A stretch of DNA of 6,465 bases from an uncultured Actinomycetes bacterium (GTDB lineage Bacteria; Actinomycetota; Acidimicrobiia; Acidimicrobiales; Microtrichaceae). The stretch covers positions 1 through 6,465 of the forward strand of contig CAJANQ010000423.1 of NCBI GenBank assembly GCA_903941145.1, written 5' to 3'. Each line of letters starts with the position of its first letter. Within the stretch, counting starts at the first letter, position 1. Position numbers and translations under genes: made by a program. A model generated the notes under the pieces. It saw nothing but the letters and a program-made list of their open reading frames with translations. It was not told the DNA's origin and ran no database searches. Shown piece by piece: positions 1-5,586 of the stretch.

Positions 1-1121
1 GCCTCGGCGCGCCGCATCTCCCGGGACTCGCGGAACCCCGAGGTCCGGGCCCACCAGACCGTGCGCAGGAACGGCGGCGACCAGCGGGGTGCCCGGTCGG
101 AGGACCACGGTGCCGGCGGCGGCTCGATCACCGAGCACATGCCCACCAGCGCGGCGTCGTAGTTCACGCGCCACCCGGCAAAGTCTCGCCACGCCTGGTC
201 ACGGTCGGCACGGAGCGGGACGCCGGCCTCTTCCAGCTCGGCCAGGCAGACGTCGAACTCGGCGCGGGTCACCGAGATCGGGGCGCCCGGGGACGGGTCG
301 GGGTCGTAGGTCTGGCCGAAGTGGTCGGCCACCTCCCGCAGGGCCAAGAACCCGGCGCGCAGGCACAGCTGGGCCTGCGGGCGGGTCTCCACGTCGACCG
401 CGGCGGTCACGACCGCGGCAGCGTCGAGCACCGCGCCGGCCGAGGTCAGCCAGGAGCGACCGTGCCCCGAACGGAAGTACACGAGCGCCGGGTAGGAGGT
501 GTGGGTCTCCTCCAGGTCGGCGAACCACTCCTCCCAGTCGCTCCACATGTCGTCCAGCTCGTCGAGGCCGTGGATGCGGTGCAGCCGGGTGACCAGGGTG
601 GCCACCGACGGCGGCGTGCCGGCCCGGGTCGCCAGCTGGGCGACGGCCAGCTCGCGCCGGTTGTAGATGGAGTACATGGTCGGCAGGAACGAGATCAGCA
701 GACCCACCAGGCCCAGACCGATGAGCGCCTCGCTGACCGACAGCATCACCGTCGGGGCGCCGGACACCTTCAGGAAGCCGAGCGTCGTGAGCGAGGAGCC
801 GGACACCTCGAGCGACTCGGTCCACGTCCGGCCGGAGACGCCCCAGAAGATGAGCGTGTACCCGACGATGACCAGGACCGACCACGACGCGGCCAGGAAC
901 ATGAGCGACAGCGCCGCGTAGCGGGCCAGCAACCGCTCCCGTCGTACCGTGCCCATCCGGTCGACCATGGGGTGGAGGACCCGCCGAAGCCCGACGAACA
1001 CGAACGACGTGAGCGCCAGGCTCTCGCCGCGGGGCACCACGACGGTCCGGACCGCGGAGAGCAGGACCGACACGACGACCCACACCCCGAGCAGCACGGC
1101 GAGTACCTGCGCAACGACCAC
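1..1121 (-). CDS. Potassium-channel-like membrane protein with degenerate pore loop (C-terminus cut by window edge)
   Basis: Reading the minus strand from GTG 1121 gives 373 uninterrupted codons before the window ends, so the C-terminus is missing. Seen: hydrophobic segments at about residues 1-27, 68-94 and 126-150. Between the last two lies S-G-S-S-L-T-T-L-G-F (107-116), placed exactly where two-TM potassium channels carry their pore helix and TVGYG filter. The segment after it (LIGLGLVGLLISF) resembles a channel inner helix. Residues from about 154 are soluble, with a Trp/Glu-rich stretch at 187-206. An in-frame TAG at 1131-1133 prevents extension upstream, so GTG 1121 is the first possible start. 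No good Shine-Dalgarno lies close (GGAGG is 16 nt away), but a TAGCGT -10-like box sits 6 nt upstream, which suits leaderless translation. Inferred: an integral membrane protein of ion-channel fold whose conduction and ions are unknown. It could instead be a non-conducting relative. The coding call is firm; the function is tentative. Confidence 0.8.
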   Translation of the reverse strand, partial: MVVAQVLAVLLGVWVVVSVLLSAVRTVVVPRGESLALTSFVFVGLRRVLHPMVDRMGTVRRERLLARYAALSLMFLAASWSVLVIVGYTLIFWGVSGRTWTESLEVSGSSLTTLGFLKVSGAPTVMLSVSEALIGLGLVGLLISFLPTMYSIYNRRELAVAQLATRAGTPPSVATLVTRLHRIHGLDELDDMWSDWEEWFADLEETHTSYPALVYFRSGHGRSWLTSAGAVLDAAAVVTAAVDVETRPQAQLCLRAGFLALREVADHFGQTYDPDPSPGAPISVTRAEFDVCLAELEEAGVPLRADRDQAWRDFAGWRVNYDAALVGMCSVIEPPPAPWSSDRAPRWSPPFLRTVWWARTSGFRESREMRRAE

Positions 1122-1127
1122 GGCGGC

Positions 1128-1133
1128 ACGCTA
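1128..1133 (-). promoter_or_regulatory. Candidate leaderless -10 box of the channel-like gene
   Basis: The minus strand reads TAGCGT, matching the actinobacterial TANNNT -10 pattern. It ends 6 nt before GTG 1121, so transcription would begin at or next to the start codon. No TTGACA-like -35 is visible at 17-18 nt, where the DNA is instead a G-run tract. The match is short and could be chance. Confidence 0.4.
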
Positions 1134-1146
1134 CCGGCCTCCGCCG

Positions 1147-1179
1147 CCCTGCCCCCGCGCTCCCCCTCCCGCCGCCCCC
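1147..1179 (-). other. Potential G-quadruplex tract upstream of the channel-like gene
   Basis: On the minus strand there are five G-runs of 5, 3, 5, 5 and 3 bases separated by loops of 4, 1, 5 and 2 bases. This satisfies the usual G3+N1-7 quadruplex pattern with one run to spare. It lies 26-58 nt upstream of GTG 1121, over the expected -35 region. Such runs arise by chance more often in very GC-rich DNA, so function is unproven. Confidence 0.5.
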
Positions 1180-1190
1180 GACATCTGGCC

Positions 1191-1217
1191 GTCCACCCAC
1201 CTCCGGTGTGGGCGGAC
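1191..1217. repeat. Inverted repeat upstream of menE, possible operator or 5' hairpin
   Basis: GTCCACCCAC (1191-1200) and GTGGGCGGAC (1208-1217) are reverse complements at 9 of 10 positions, with one A/C mismatch, around a 7-nt spacer. It ends 27 nt before GTG 1245 in the divergent gap. It could be a repressor site shared by both genes or a leader hairpin of menE. No particular regulator can be named from the sequence. Confidence 0.4.
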
Positions 1218-1244
1218 AGCCAGGTTTCGGGACAGAGTGGGCAG

Positions 1245-2408
1245 GTGCGTGAGCTGGTGGCCGTCGACCTTCCTGGAGGAGCGGAGTTCGTGGACGCCGT
1301 CCGCCGGTGCTGGGACCGGGGCGACGCAGTCCTGCCGCTCCCCCAGCGCGGCCCCGACGAGTGGCGGCGGTCCCTGGTCGACGCCCTCCGGGCGACCCGG
1401 CTCCTCGGGCCCGACGGCACCGAGGTGGTGCTCGAGGGCGGCGTCCCGGTCGAGGACGGCGACGCCGTGGTGGTGGCCACCTCCGGCACGACCGGCGCCC
1501 CCAAGGGCGCGGTGCATACGCACCAGGGCCTCGAGCAGGCGGCATTCGCCACGGCCGCCGCGCTGGGCGCCGACCCCGACGTCCGCTGGCTGGCCTGCCT
1601 CCCGCTCGACCACGTCGGCGGCCTGTCGGTCGTGACCCGTGCGCTCGTGACCGGTTCCGGGCTGGAGGTCCAGCCCGGGTTCGATGCCGACTCGGTCGAC
1701 GACGCCGCAGCCCGGGGCGCCACCCACGTGTCGCTCGTGCCCGCGGTCCTGGACCGCATCGACACGGCCCGCTGGCGGACGATCCTGCTCGGCGGCTCCG
1801 CGGTCCCCGCCGACCGGCCCGCCAACTCGGTCGCCACCTACGGGATGACGGAGACGTTCGGCGGCGTCGTCTACGACGGGCTGCCGCTCAACGGCACGGC
1901 GGTCCGGATCGCCGAGGAGGGCCGGGCCGAGGACGGGTCCGGCCAGATCGAGCTCCGTACCCGGTCGCTGCTGCGCTGCTACCGCGACGGCACCGACCCC
2001 GTTGCGGCCGATGGCTGGTACCGCACCGGGGACGTGGGTTGGGTCGAGCCCGGCACCGGGAAGCTCCACGTCGACGGCCGCGCCGACGACCTGGTCATCA
2101 CCGGCGGCGAGAAGGTCTGGCCGCACCCGGTCGAGGCGGTGCTGGCCACCCACCCGGCCGTGGCCGAGGTCGCGGTGGTCGGCCGGCCCGACCCCGTGTG
2201 GGGCCAGACCGTCACGGCGGTCGTGGTGCCGGACGGCGGGCCACCCACCCTGGAGTCGCTCCGGTCCCTGGTGCTCGACCACCTGCCGCCCGCCGCGGCA
2301 CCCCGGGCGCTCGAACTGGTGGCCGAGCTCCCCCGGACCTCGCTCGGCAAGGTCCGCCGGCACCGCGCCGGGCACGCGCACGACCGGCGTCCGGACACGG
2401 CAGACTGA
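1245..2408 (+). CDS. menE: O-succinylbenzoate--CoA ligase-like AMP-forming ligase (MenE)
   Basis: The 387-residue product is an adenylate-forming (ANL) enzyme. Seen: phosphate loop TSGTTGAPKG (79-88), LPLDHVGGL (119-127), YGMTET (199-204), WYRTGDVG with D263, the hinge DGR ending at R279, GGEKVWPHPVE (287-297) and the C-terminal PRTSLGK with catalytic K369. All key residues are intact. It is much shorter than ordinary 500-residue acyl-CoA synthetases because the N-terminal part is reduced, as in MenE. MenE makes o-succinylbenzoyl-CoA in cytoplasmic menaquinone synthesis. No other men gene is visible, so another aryl or acyl acid substrate is possible. Start: GTG 1245 is preferred because it keeps the LVAVDLPGG-EFVDAVR segment, which I recall as typical of actinobacterial relatives. 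GTG 1257 and GTG 1290 are alternatives, the last preceded by GGAGGAG at 8 nt. The VOC gene follows after 5 nt. Confidence 0.85.
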   Translation: MRELVAVDLPGGAEFVDAVRRCWDRGDAVLPLPQRGPDEWRRSLVDALRATRLLGPDGTEVVLEGGVPVEDGDAVVVATSGTTGAPKGAVHTHQGLEQAAFATAAALGADPDVRWLACLPLDHVGGLSVVTRALVTGSGLEVQPGFDADSVDDAAARGATHVSLVPAVLDRIDTARWRTILLGGSAVPADRPANSVATYGMTETFGGVVYDGLPLNGTAVRIAEEGRAEDGSGQIELRTRSLLRCYRDGTDPVAADGWYRTGDVGWVEPGTGKLHVDGRADDLVITGGEKVWPHPVEAVLATHPAVAEVAVVGRPDPVWGQTVTAVVVPDGGPPTLESLRSLVLDHLPPAAAPRALELVAELPRTSLGKVRRHRAGHAHDRRPDTAD

Positions 2409-2413
2409 TCCCG

Positions 2414-3283
2414 ATGTCTGGCCCGACCTCCCCTGCTCCCGACGGCCCCCTCGACGACGTGTCCTTCGACCACGTCGCCATTGCGGTCGAGGGGATCACC
2501 GACCCGTGGCCGCTGCTCGCCGACGTGCTCGGTGGCCGCTACCTGGACCGCGGCATCAACCCCGGGTTCGGCTGGACGCAGCTGCGGTTCGCCAACGGGT
2601 TCGTGGTCGAGGGCCTGCACCCCGAGCAGGTGGGCGCGAACGACTTCCTGCAGCGGTTCCTGGCCCGGTCCGGCGCCGGCCCGCACCACCTGACCTTCAC
2701 CGTGCCGGACCTGGACGTCGCGCTCGACCGGCTGCGGGCCGAGGGCTACGGGCCCGTCGGCGAGGACCGCTCCGACCCGGCGTGGTCCGAGGCGTTCCTC
2801 CACCCGTCCGAGGCGCACGGCATCGTCGTCCAGGTCGCCCAGGTGGGCGAGGCGCCGATCCCTGCGCCGCCCGAGCCCGAGGGGTTCCCCGAGCTGCCCT
2901 ACGACCACCCCATCGCGTCGCTCGGCCGTGTCGTCTACGCGGTTGCCGACCTCGAGGGGGCGCTCCGGCTGTTCCGCGACGTGCTCGGCGGGACCGTACG
3001 GTCGAGCGGTGCCGCGGTCGACGGCAACCACTGGGTCGAGCTCAGCTGGGGCGGCGCCGGGCACCTGCGCCTCCTCGAGGGCACGCACGAGGGCCGGGTC
3101 GCCGACTGGCTCGACGGCCGGCCGGGCCGCCTGCGCCACCTGTTCTTCAGCTTCGACAACCCGTCGTGGGTGCCGGGGGCCAAGGAGGACTCGCGCGGAC
3201 GCTGGGTGGTCGAGGCCGACGACAACGTGCTCGGCACCCGCCTGGTGATCTCGTCGTCCACCGCCCCCACCACCCGCGGCTGA
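2414..3283 (+). CDS. Two-domain VOC (glyoxalase/epimerase-fold) family protein
   Basis: The 289-residue product contains two vicinal-oxygen-chelate units. The first (about 17-143) starts with FDHVAIAV and contains PHHLTFTV (90-97) and HGIVVQVAQ (135-143). H20, E67, H91 or H92, and Q140 sit where VOC enzymes such as methylmalonyl-CoA epimerase place their four metal ligands. The second unit (about 167-280) starts with SLGRVVYAV, so the usual first histidine is replaced. It keeps GHLRLLEG and RHLFFSF, but its site looks incomplete and it may be structural. ATG 2414 begins 5 nt after the menE stop and has no clear Shine-Dalgarno, suggesting translational coupling. Known: VOC proteins include epimerases, glyoxalases, dioxygenases and resistance proteins. 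Inferred: a cytoplasmic metal-dependent enzyme with an unknown substrate, possibly linked to the acyl-CoA made by its neighbour. The fold assignment is firm; the reaction is not known. Confidence 0.85.
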   Translation: MSGPTSPAPDGPLDDVSFDHVAIAVEGITDPWPLLADVLGGRYLDRGINPGFGWTQLRFANGFVVEGLHPEQVGANDFLQRFLARSGAGPHHLTFTVPDLDVALDRLRAEGYGPVGEDRSDPAWSEAFLHPSEAHGIVVQVAQVGEAPIPAPPEPEGFPELPYDHPIASLGRVVYAVADLEGALRLFRDVLGGTVRSSGAAVDGNHWVELSWGGAGHLRLLEGTHEGRVADWLDGRPGRLRHLFFSFDNPSWVPGAKEDSRGRWVVEADDNVLGTRLVISSSTAPTTRG

Positions 3284-3303
3284 CTACGAGCGGCTGAGTA
3301 CTA
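3276..3303. repeat. 14-bp imperfect tandem repeat carrying both convergent stop codons
   Basis: GCGGCTGACTACGA (3276-3289) is followed directly by GCGGCTGAGTACTA (3290-3303), identical at 12 of 14 positions. The first unit contains the VOC stop TGA (3281-3283). The second ends in CTA, the SDR stop TAG read on the minus strand. It fills the 17-bp gap between the convergent genes. No terminator hairpin is visible there. Confidence 0.65.
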
Positions 3304-4059
3304 GAGGAGCATGCCGCCGTCGACGACGAGCATGGTCCCGGTCATCCACGAGGACGCCTCGGACGCCAGGAACAGCGCCGCGTTCGCGATGTCGGACGGT
3401 TCGCCCAGACGGGCCAGCGGCACGAACTTGGACACCGACTCCTCGTTGCCCTCCCACAGCGCACGCGCCATGTCGGTCTTCACCAGCCCGGGGCAGATCG
3501 CATTCACCCGGATCTGCGGGGCGAGCTCCTTGGCCAGCGACCGGGTCAGGTGCAGCAGCGCCGCCTTGGTCACGTTGTAGTGGCCGATCGAGGTCTCGAC
3601 GCTGAGCCCGCCGATGGACGAGATGTTGACGACGTTGCCGCCCCGCTCCGCCATCGACTGCCGGTAGGCCTCCTGGGCCCAGACGAACGCGCCGCGCAGG
3701 TTGACGTCGTAGGTCTTGTCGAGCCGGGGCAGGTCGATGTCGATCATGCGTCCCATGTACGGGTTGGTCGCTGCGTTGTTGACCAGCACGTCCACGCCGC
3801 CGAACCGCTCGACCGTCGCGGCCACGCACGCCGCGGCAGCATCGGGGTCGCCGGCGTTGGCCGCGCACACGGCGACCTGCCCGGCACGGTCGCCGGCCGC
3901 TGCGACGATCTCGTCGCGGGCCGACTCGAGCGCGTCGACCTTCCTCGACGACAGCATCACGTCGGCCCCGGCGGCGGCGTACGCCGCCGCGATGGCCTTG
4001 CCGATACCCCGCGACGCCCCGGTCACGAGGGCCACCTTCCCGTCCAGACGCAGTTCCAT
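3301..4059 (-). CDS. Classical short-chain dehydrogenase/reductase (SDR)
   Basis: The 252-residue product has the full set of classical SDR marks. These are the cofactor loop TGASRGIG (13-20), NNAA (94-97), catalytic N120 in DVNLRG, S147/S148 in NISS, Y161 and K165 in YNVTK, PG at 190-191, and a C-terminal TGTMLVVDGG. R17 in the glycine loop and R39 after the second strand favour NADP(H) over NAD(H); this is an inference from known SDR patterns. The length is normal for the family. It should be a soluble oxidoreductase acting on a hydroxyl or carbonyl group, FabG- or DHRS4-like. The true substrate cannot be read from the sequence. It stands alone on the minus strand, convergent with the VOC gene and divergent from the lipoprotein gene. 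No Shine-Dalgarno precedes ATG 4059, but a -10-like TACGGT lies 7 nt upstream, fitting a leaderless mRNA. Confidence 0.93.
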   Translation of the reverse strand: MELRLDGKVALVTGASRGIGKAIAAAYAAAGADVMLSSRKVDALESARDEIVAAAGDRAGQVAVCAANAGDPDAAAACVAATVERFGGVDVLVNNAATNPYMGRMIDIDLPRLDKTYDVNLRGAFVWAQEAYRQSMAERGGNVVNISSIGGLSVETSIGHYNVTKAALLHLTRSLAKELAPQIRVNAICPGLVKTDMARALWEGNEESVSKFVPLARLGEPSDIANAALFLASEASSWMTGTMLVVDGGMLL

Positions 4060-4082
4060 GCCGCGGACCGTAGCCCCGCGGC
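4060..4082. repeat. GC-rich inverted repeat touching the SDR start codon
   Basis: GCCGCGG (4060-4066) and CCGCGGC (4076-4082) are perfect reverse complements around a 9-nt spacer. The repeat directly abuts the SDR ATG and surrounds the candidate -10 box. If the SDR message is leaderless, this is DNA only and could be an operator. If transcribed, it would be a 7-bp all-GC hairpin against the start codon. Confidence 0.4.
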
Positions 4083-4095
4083 CACGATGCGTCGG
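4067..4095 (-). promoter_or_regulatory. Candidate leaderless promoter of the SDR gene
   Basis: On the minus strand CCGACG (4090-4095), a partial -35 that keeps the GAC core, is followed after 17 nt by TACGGT (4067-4072), a TANNNT -10. The -10 ends 7 nt before the ATG at 4059, placing transcription start at the start codon. This agrees with the absence of a Shine-Dalgarno. Confidence 0.45.
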
Positions 4096-4147
4096 AGAAC
4101 AGGTGCCCGGCCGTCCAAACTCGCCAGATCCGGGCGTCGAGATGCAG

Positions 4148-4174
4148 TTCCTGCGGCACGCCGCTCACTACGGT
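4148..4174 (+). promoter_or_regulatory. Weak candidate promoter for the lipoprotein gene
   Basis: TACGGT (4169-4174) matches the TANNNT -10 pattern. A poor -35, TTCCTG (4148-4153), lies 15 nt upstream, which is short spacing. It would start transcription near 4181 and give a leader of about 44 nt. The same hexamer TACGGT serves as the candidate SDR -10 on the other strand. It is the best promoter seen in this gap for the rightward genes, but it is weak. Confidence 0.25.
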
Positions 4175-4222
4175 CTCCCAGGGCGCTGGAGGGACCGGCG
4201 GCCACACACCACCTGGGAGATC
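4172..4222 (+). promoter_or_regulatory. Inverted repeat covering the lipoprotein ribosome-binding site
   Basis: TCTCCCAGG (4174-4182) is the exact reverse complement of CCTGGGAGA (4212-4220). One G-U pair and one G-C pair extend the possible stem to 11 pairs (4172-4182 with 4212-4222), with a 29-nt loop. The right arm contains GGGAGA (4215-4220), the Shine-Dalgarno of the lipoprotein start GTG 4225. If both arms are transcribed, the ribosome site would be masked. If transcription starts near 4181, the left arm is instead DNA overlapping the -10 box and could be an operator half-site. Confidence 0.45.
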
Positions 4223-4224
4223 CC

Positions 4225-4641
4225 GTGCGTCGCACCATCGCCACCGTCACCGTCCTGCTCGCCGCCACCCTCGGCCTCACCGCCTGCGGCGAGAACGGCG
4301 TCAACGTCAACTTCGACAAGAACGGCAAGGAGAAGGCCTGCACCGCGCTGAACTCCGTGAAGGCCGAGGTCGGCGAGCTCACCGACCCCAACGCGACCGT
4401 CGGCTCTGCCCAGACCCGTCTCGCCGACATCGAGCAGAAGCTCACCGACGCCACCGACACCAAGACCGGCTTCACCAAGTCGGTCCTGGCCCCGGTTACC
4501 GGTGCCCTCGACTCCGCCAGCGAGCAGCTGAAGGACGTCGACCCGGCGAAGCCGCTCTCCGAGGTGCCCGGCGGCGCCGACGTCCAGACCAAGGTCCAGT
4601 CGGCCTACGGGAGCCTGACCAAGCTGTTCAAGTGCAGCTGA
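4225..4641 (+). CDS. Small secreted lipoprotein
   Basis: The 138-residue product starts VRRTIATV and has a short basic N-terminus, a hydrophobic core and the lipobox LTAC ending at C21. This predicts cleavage and lipid attachment by the lipoprotein pathway. The mature part of about 118 residues is mostly polar and Lys/Asp-rich, with likely amphipathic helices (about 38-75 and 92-135). It has just two further cysteines, C39 and C137, near the two ends, which could form a disulfide clamp outside the cell. No named domain is recognised. GTG 4225 is preferred because GGGAGA lies just upstream and the signal peptide begins there; the reading frame runs much further upstream but only as antisense to the SDR. 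The ABC ATPase starts 30 nt after the stop. It may be an envelope accessory of that transporter, although it does not look like a standard solute-binding protein. Confidence 0.85.
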   Translation: MRRTIATVTVLLAATLGLTACGENGVNVNFDKNGKEKACTALNSVKAEVGELTDPNATVGSAQTRLADIEQKLTDATDTKTGFTKSVLAPVTGALDSASEQLKDVDPAKPLSEVPGGADVQTKVQSAYGSLTKLFKCS

Positions 4642-4671
4642 CCCGCTGAACCGCACGAGCAGCAGCAGCCC

Positions 4672-5586
4672 ATGATCGAAGTCACCAGCCTCACCAAGAG
4701 GTACGGGTCCACCCTCGCGGTCGACGACCTGTCGTTCACCATCCACGACGGGAAGGTGACGGGATTCCTGGGTCCCAACGGGTCCGGGAAGTCCACGAGC
4801 ATGCGGCTCATGCTCGGCCTGGACCACGGCGAGGGCACGACCCTCTACGACGGCCAGCGCATCGAGCAGCTCGACTCGGTCAGCCGTGTCGTCGGGGCCC
4901 ACCTCGACGCCAAGTACTTCCACCCGAAGCGCACGGCGCGCAACCACCTGCGCATGCTCGCCCAGGAGGCGGACCTGCCGTCGGCGCCGGTGGACGAGGT
5001 CATCCAGATGATGGGGCTGTCCAGCGTCGCCGACAAGGCGCCCGGCGGGTTCTCGCTCGGCATGGGCCAGCGGCTCGGGCTGGCCGGGGCGCTCCTTGCC
5101 GCCCCCAGGACGCTCATGCTCGACGAGCCGGCCAACGGTCTGGACCCACAGTCGATCCACTGGCTCCGCGACTTCCTCAAGGACTACGCGGCACAGGGCA
5201 ACTCGGTGTTCGTGTCCAGCCACCTCCTGTCGGAGATGGAGCTCATGGCCGACCACGTCGTGGTCATCGCCAAGGGCCGGCTCGTCGCCGACGCCTCGAT
5301 GGCCGACATCGTCGCCAAGAGCCGGCGCAACGACGTGCTGGTCCGTACCGAGGTCGCCGACCGCGACCGTCTGTCCGGGGAGCTGTCGGGCAAAGGGTTC
5401 GCGGTCCAGCCCGAGGGGGCCGGCGGCATCGCGGTGACCGGGGCGACCACCGAGGAGGTCGGCCGAGCGGCCCACGCGCTCGGCGTCGCGCTGCTCGAGC
5501 TCACCGCCCGGGTGGCCTCGCTCGAGGACGCCTTCCTGGAGCTGACCGACAGCGACCAGCAGTACAAGGTCGGGGGCGACAGGTGA
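4672..5586 (+). CDS. ABC transporter ATP-binding protein (ABC-2 exporter type)
   Basis: The 304-residue product is a single nucleotide-binding domain plus a C-terminal extension. Seen: Walker A GPNGSGKST (34-42), a Q-loop region around VGAHLDAKYFHP (74-85) where the usual glutamine is absent, signature SLGMGQ (128-133), Walker B TLMLDEP (147-153) with D151 and E152, D-loop NGLDP (155-159) and switch H184. The tail (about 220-300) ends in a SLEDAFLELT motif typical of ATPases paired with ABC-2 permeases. Departures in the Q-loop and signature are familiar in this BcrA-like actinobacterial group, so activity is expected. It powers export or membrane remodelling together with the permease that begins inside its last codons (GTGA overlap). 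The substrate is unknown. ATG 4672 fits the conserved MIEVTSLTKRYG start; no Shine-Dalgarno is seen, and an (AGC)4 run occupies that position. Confidence 0.95.
   Translation: MIEVTSLTKRYGSTLAVDDLSFTIHDGKVTGFLGPNGSGKSTSMRLMLGLDHGEGTTLYDGQRIEQLDSVSRVVGAHLDAKYFHPKRTARNHLRMLAQEADLPSAPVDEVIQMMGLSSVADKAPGGFSLGMGQRLGLAGALLAAPRTLMLDEPANGLDPQSIHWLRDFLKDYAAQGNSVFVSSHLLSEMELMADHVVVIAKGRLVADASMADIVAKSRRNDVLVRTEVADRDRLSGELSGKGFAVQPEGAGGIAVTGATTEEVGRAAHALGVALLELTARVASLEDAFLELTDSDQQYKVGGDR

Noticed and set aside
321..1244. Long open frame on the plus strand running into menE from far upstream
   Set aside because: It is antisense to the well-supported membrane-protein gene, and its predicted residues are a low-complexity Arg/Gly/His/Gln-rich mix without any domain. 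Only the part from 1245 resembles a real protein.
1131..2381. Minus-strand open frame of 416 codons across menE
   Set aside because: It is the antisense shadow of an intact ANL enzyme, with composition typical of reverse-read GC-rich codons and no motif.
3284..3300. Possible terminator between the convergent VOC and SDR genes
   Set aside because: There is no stem-loop or T-run in the 17-bp gap; only the tandem repeat is visible.
3550..4224. Plus-strand upstream extension of the lipoprotein frame
   Set aside because: It is antisense to the SDR gene. A proper lipoprotein signal peptide and ribosome site start at 4225.
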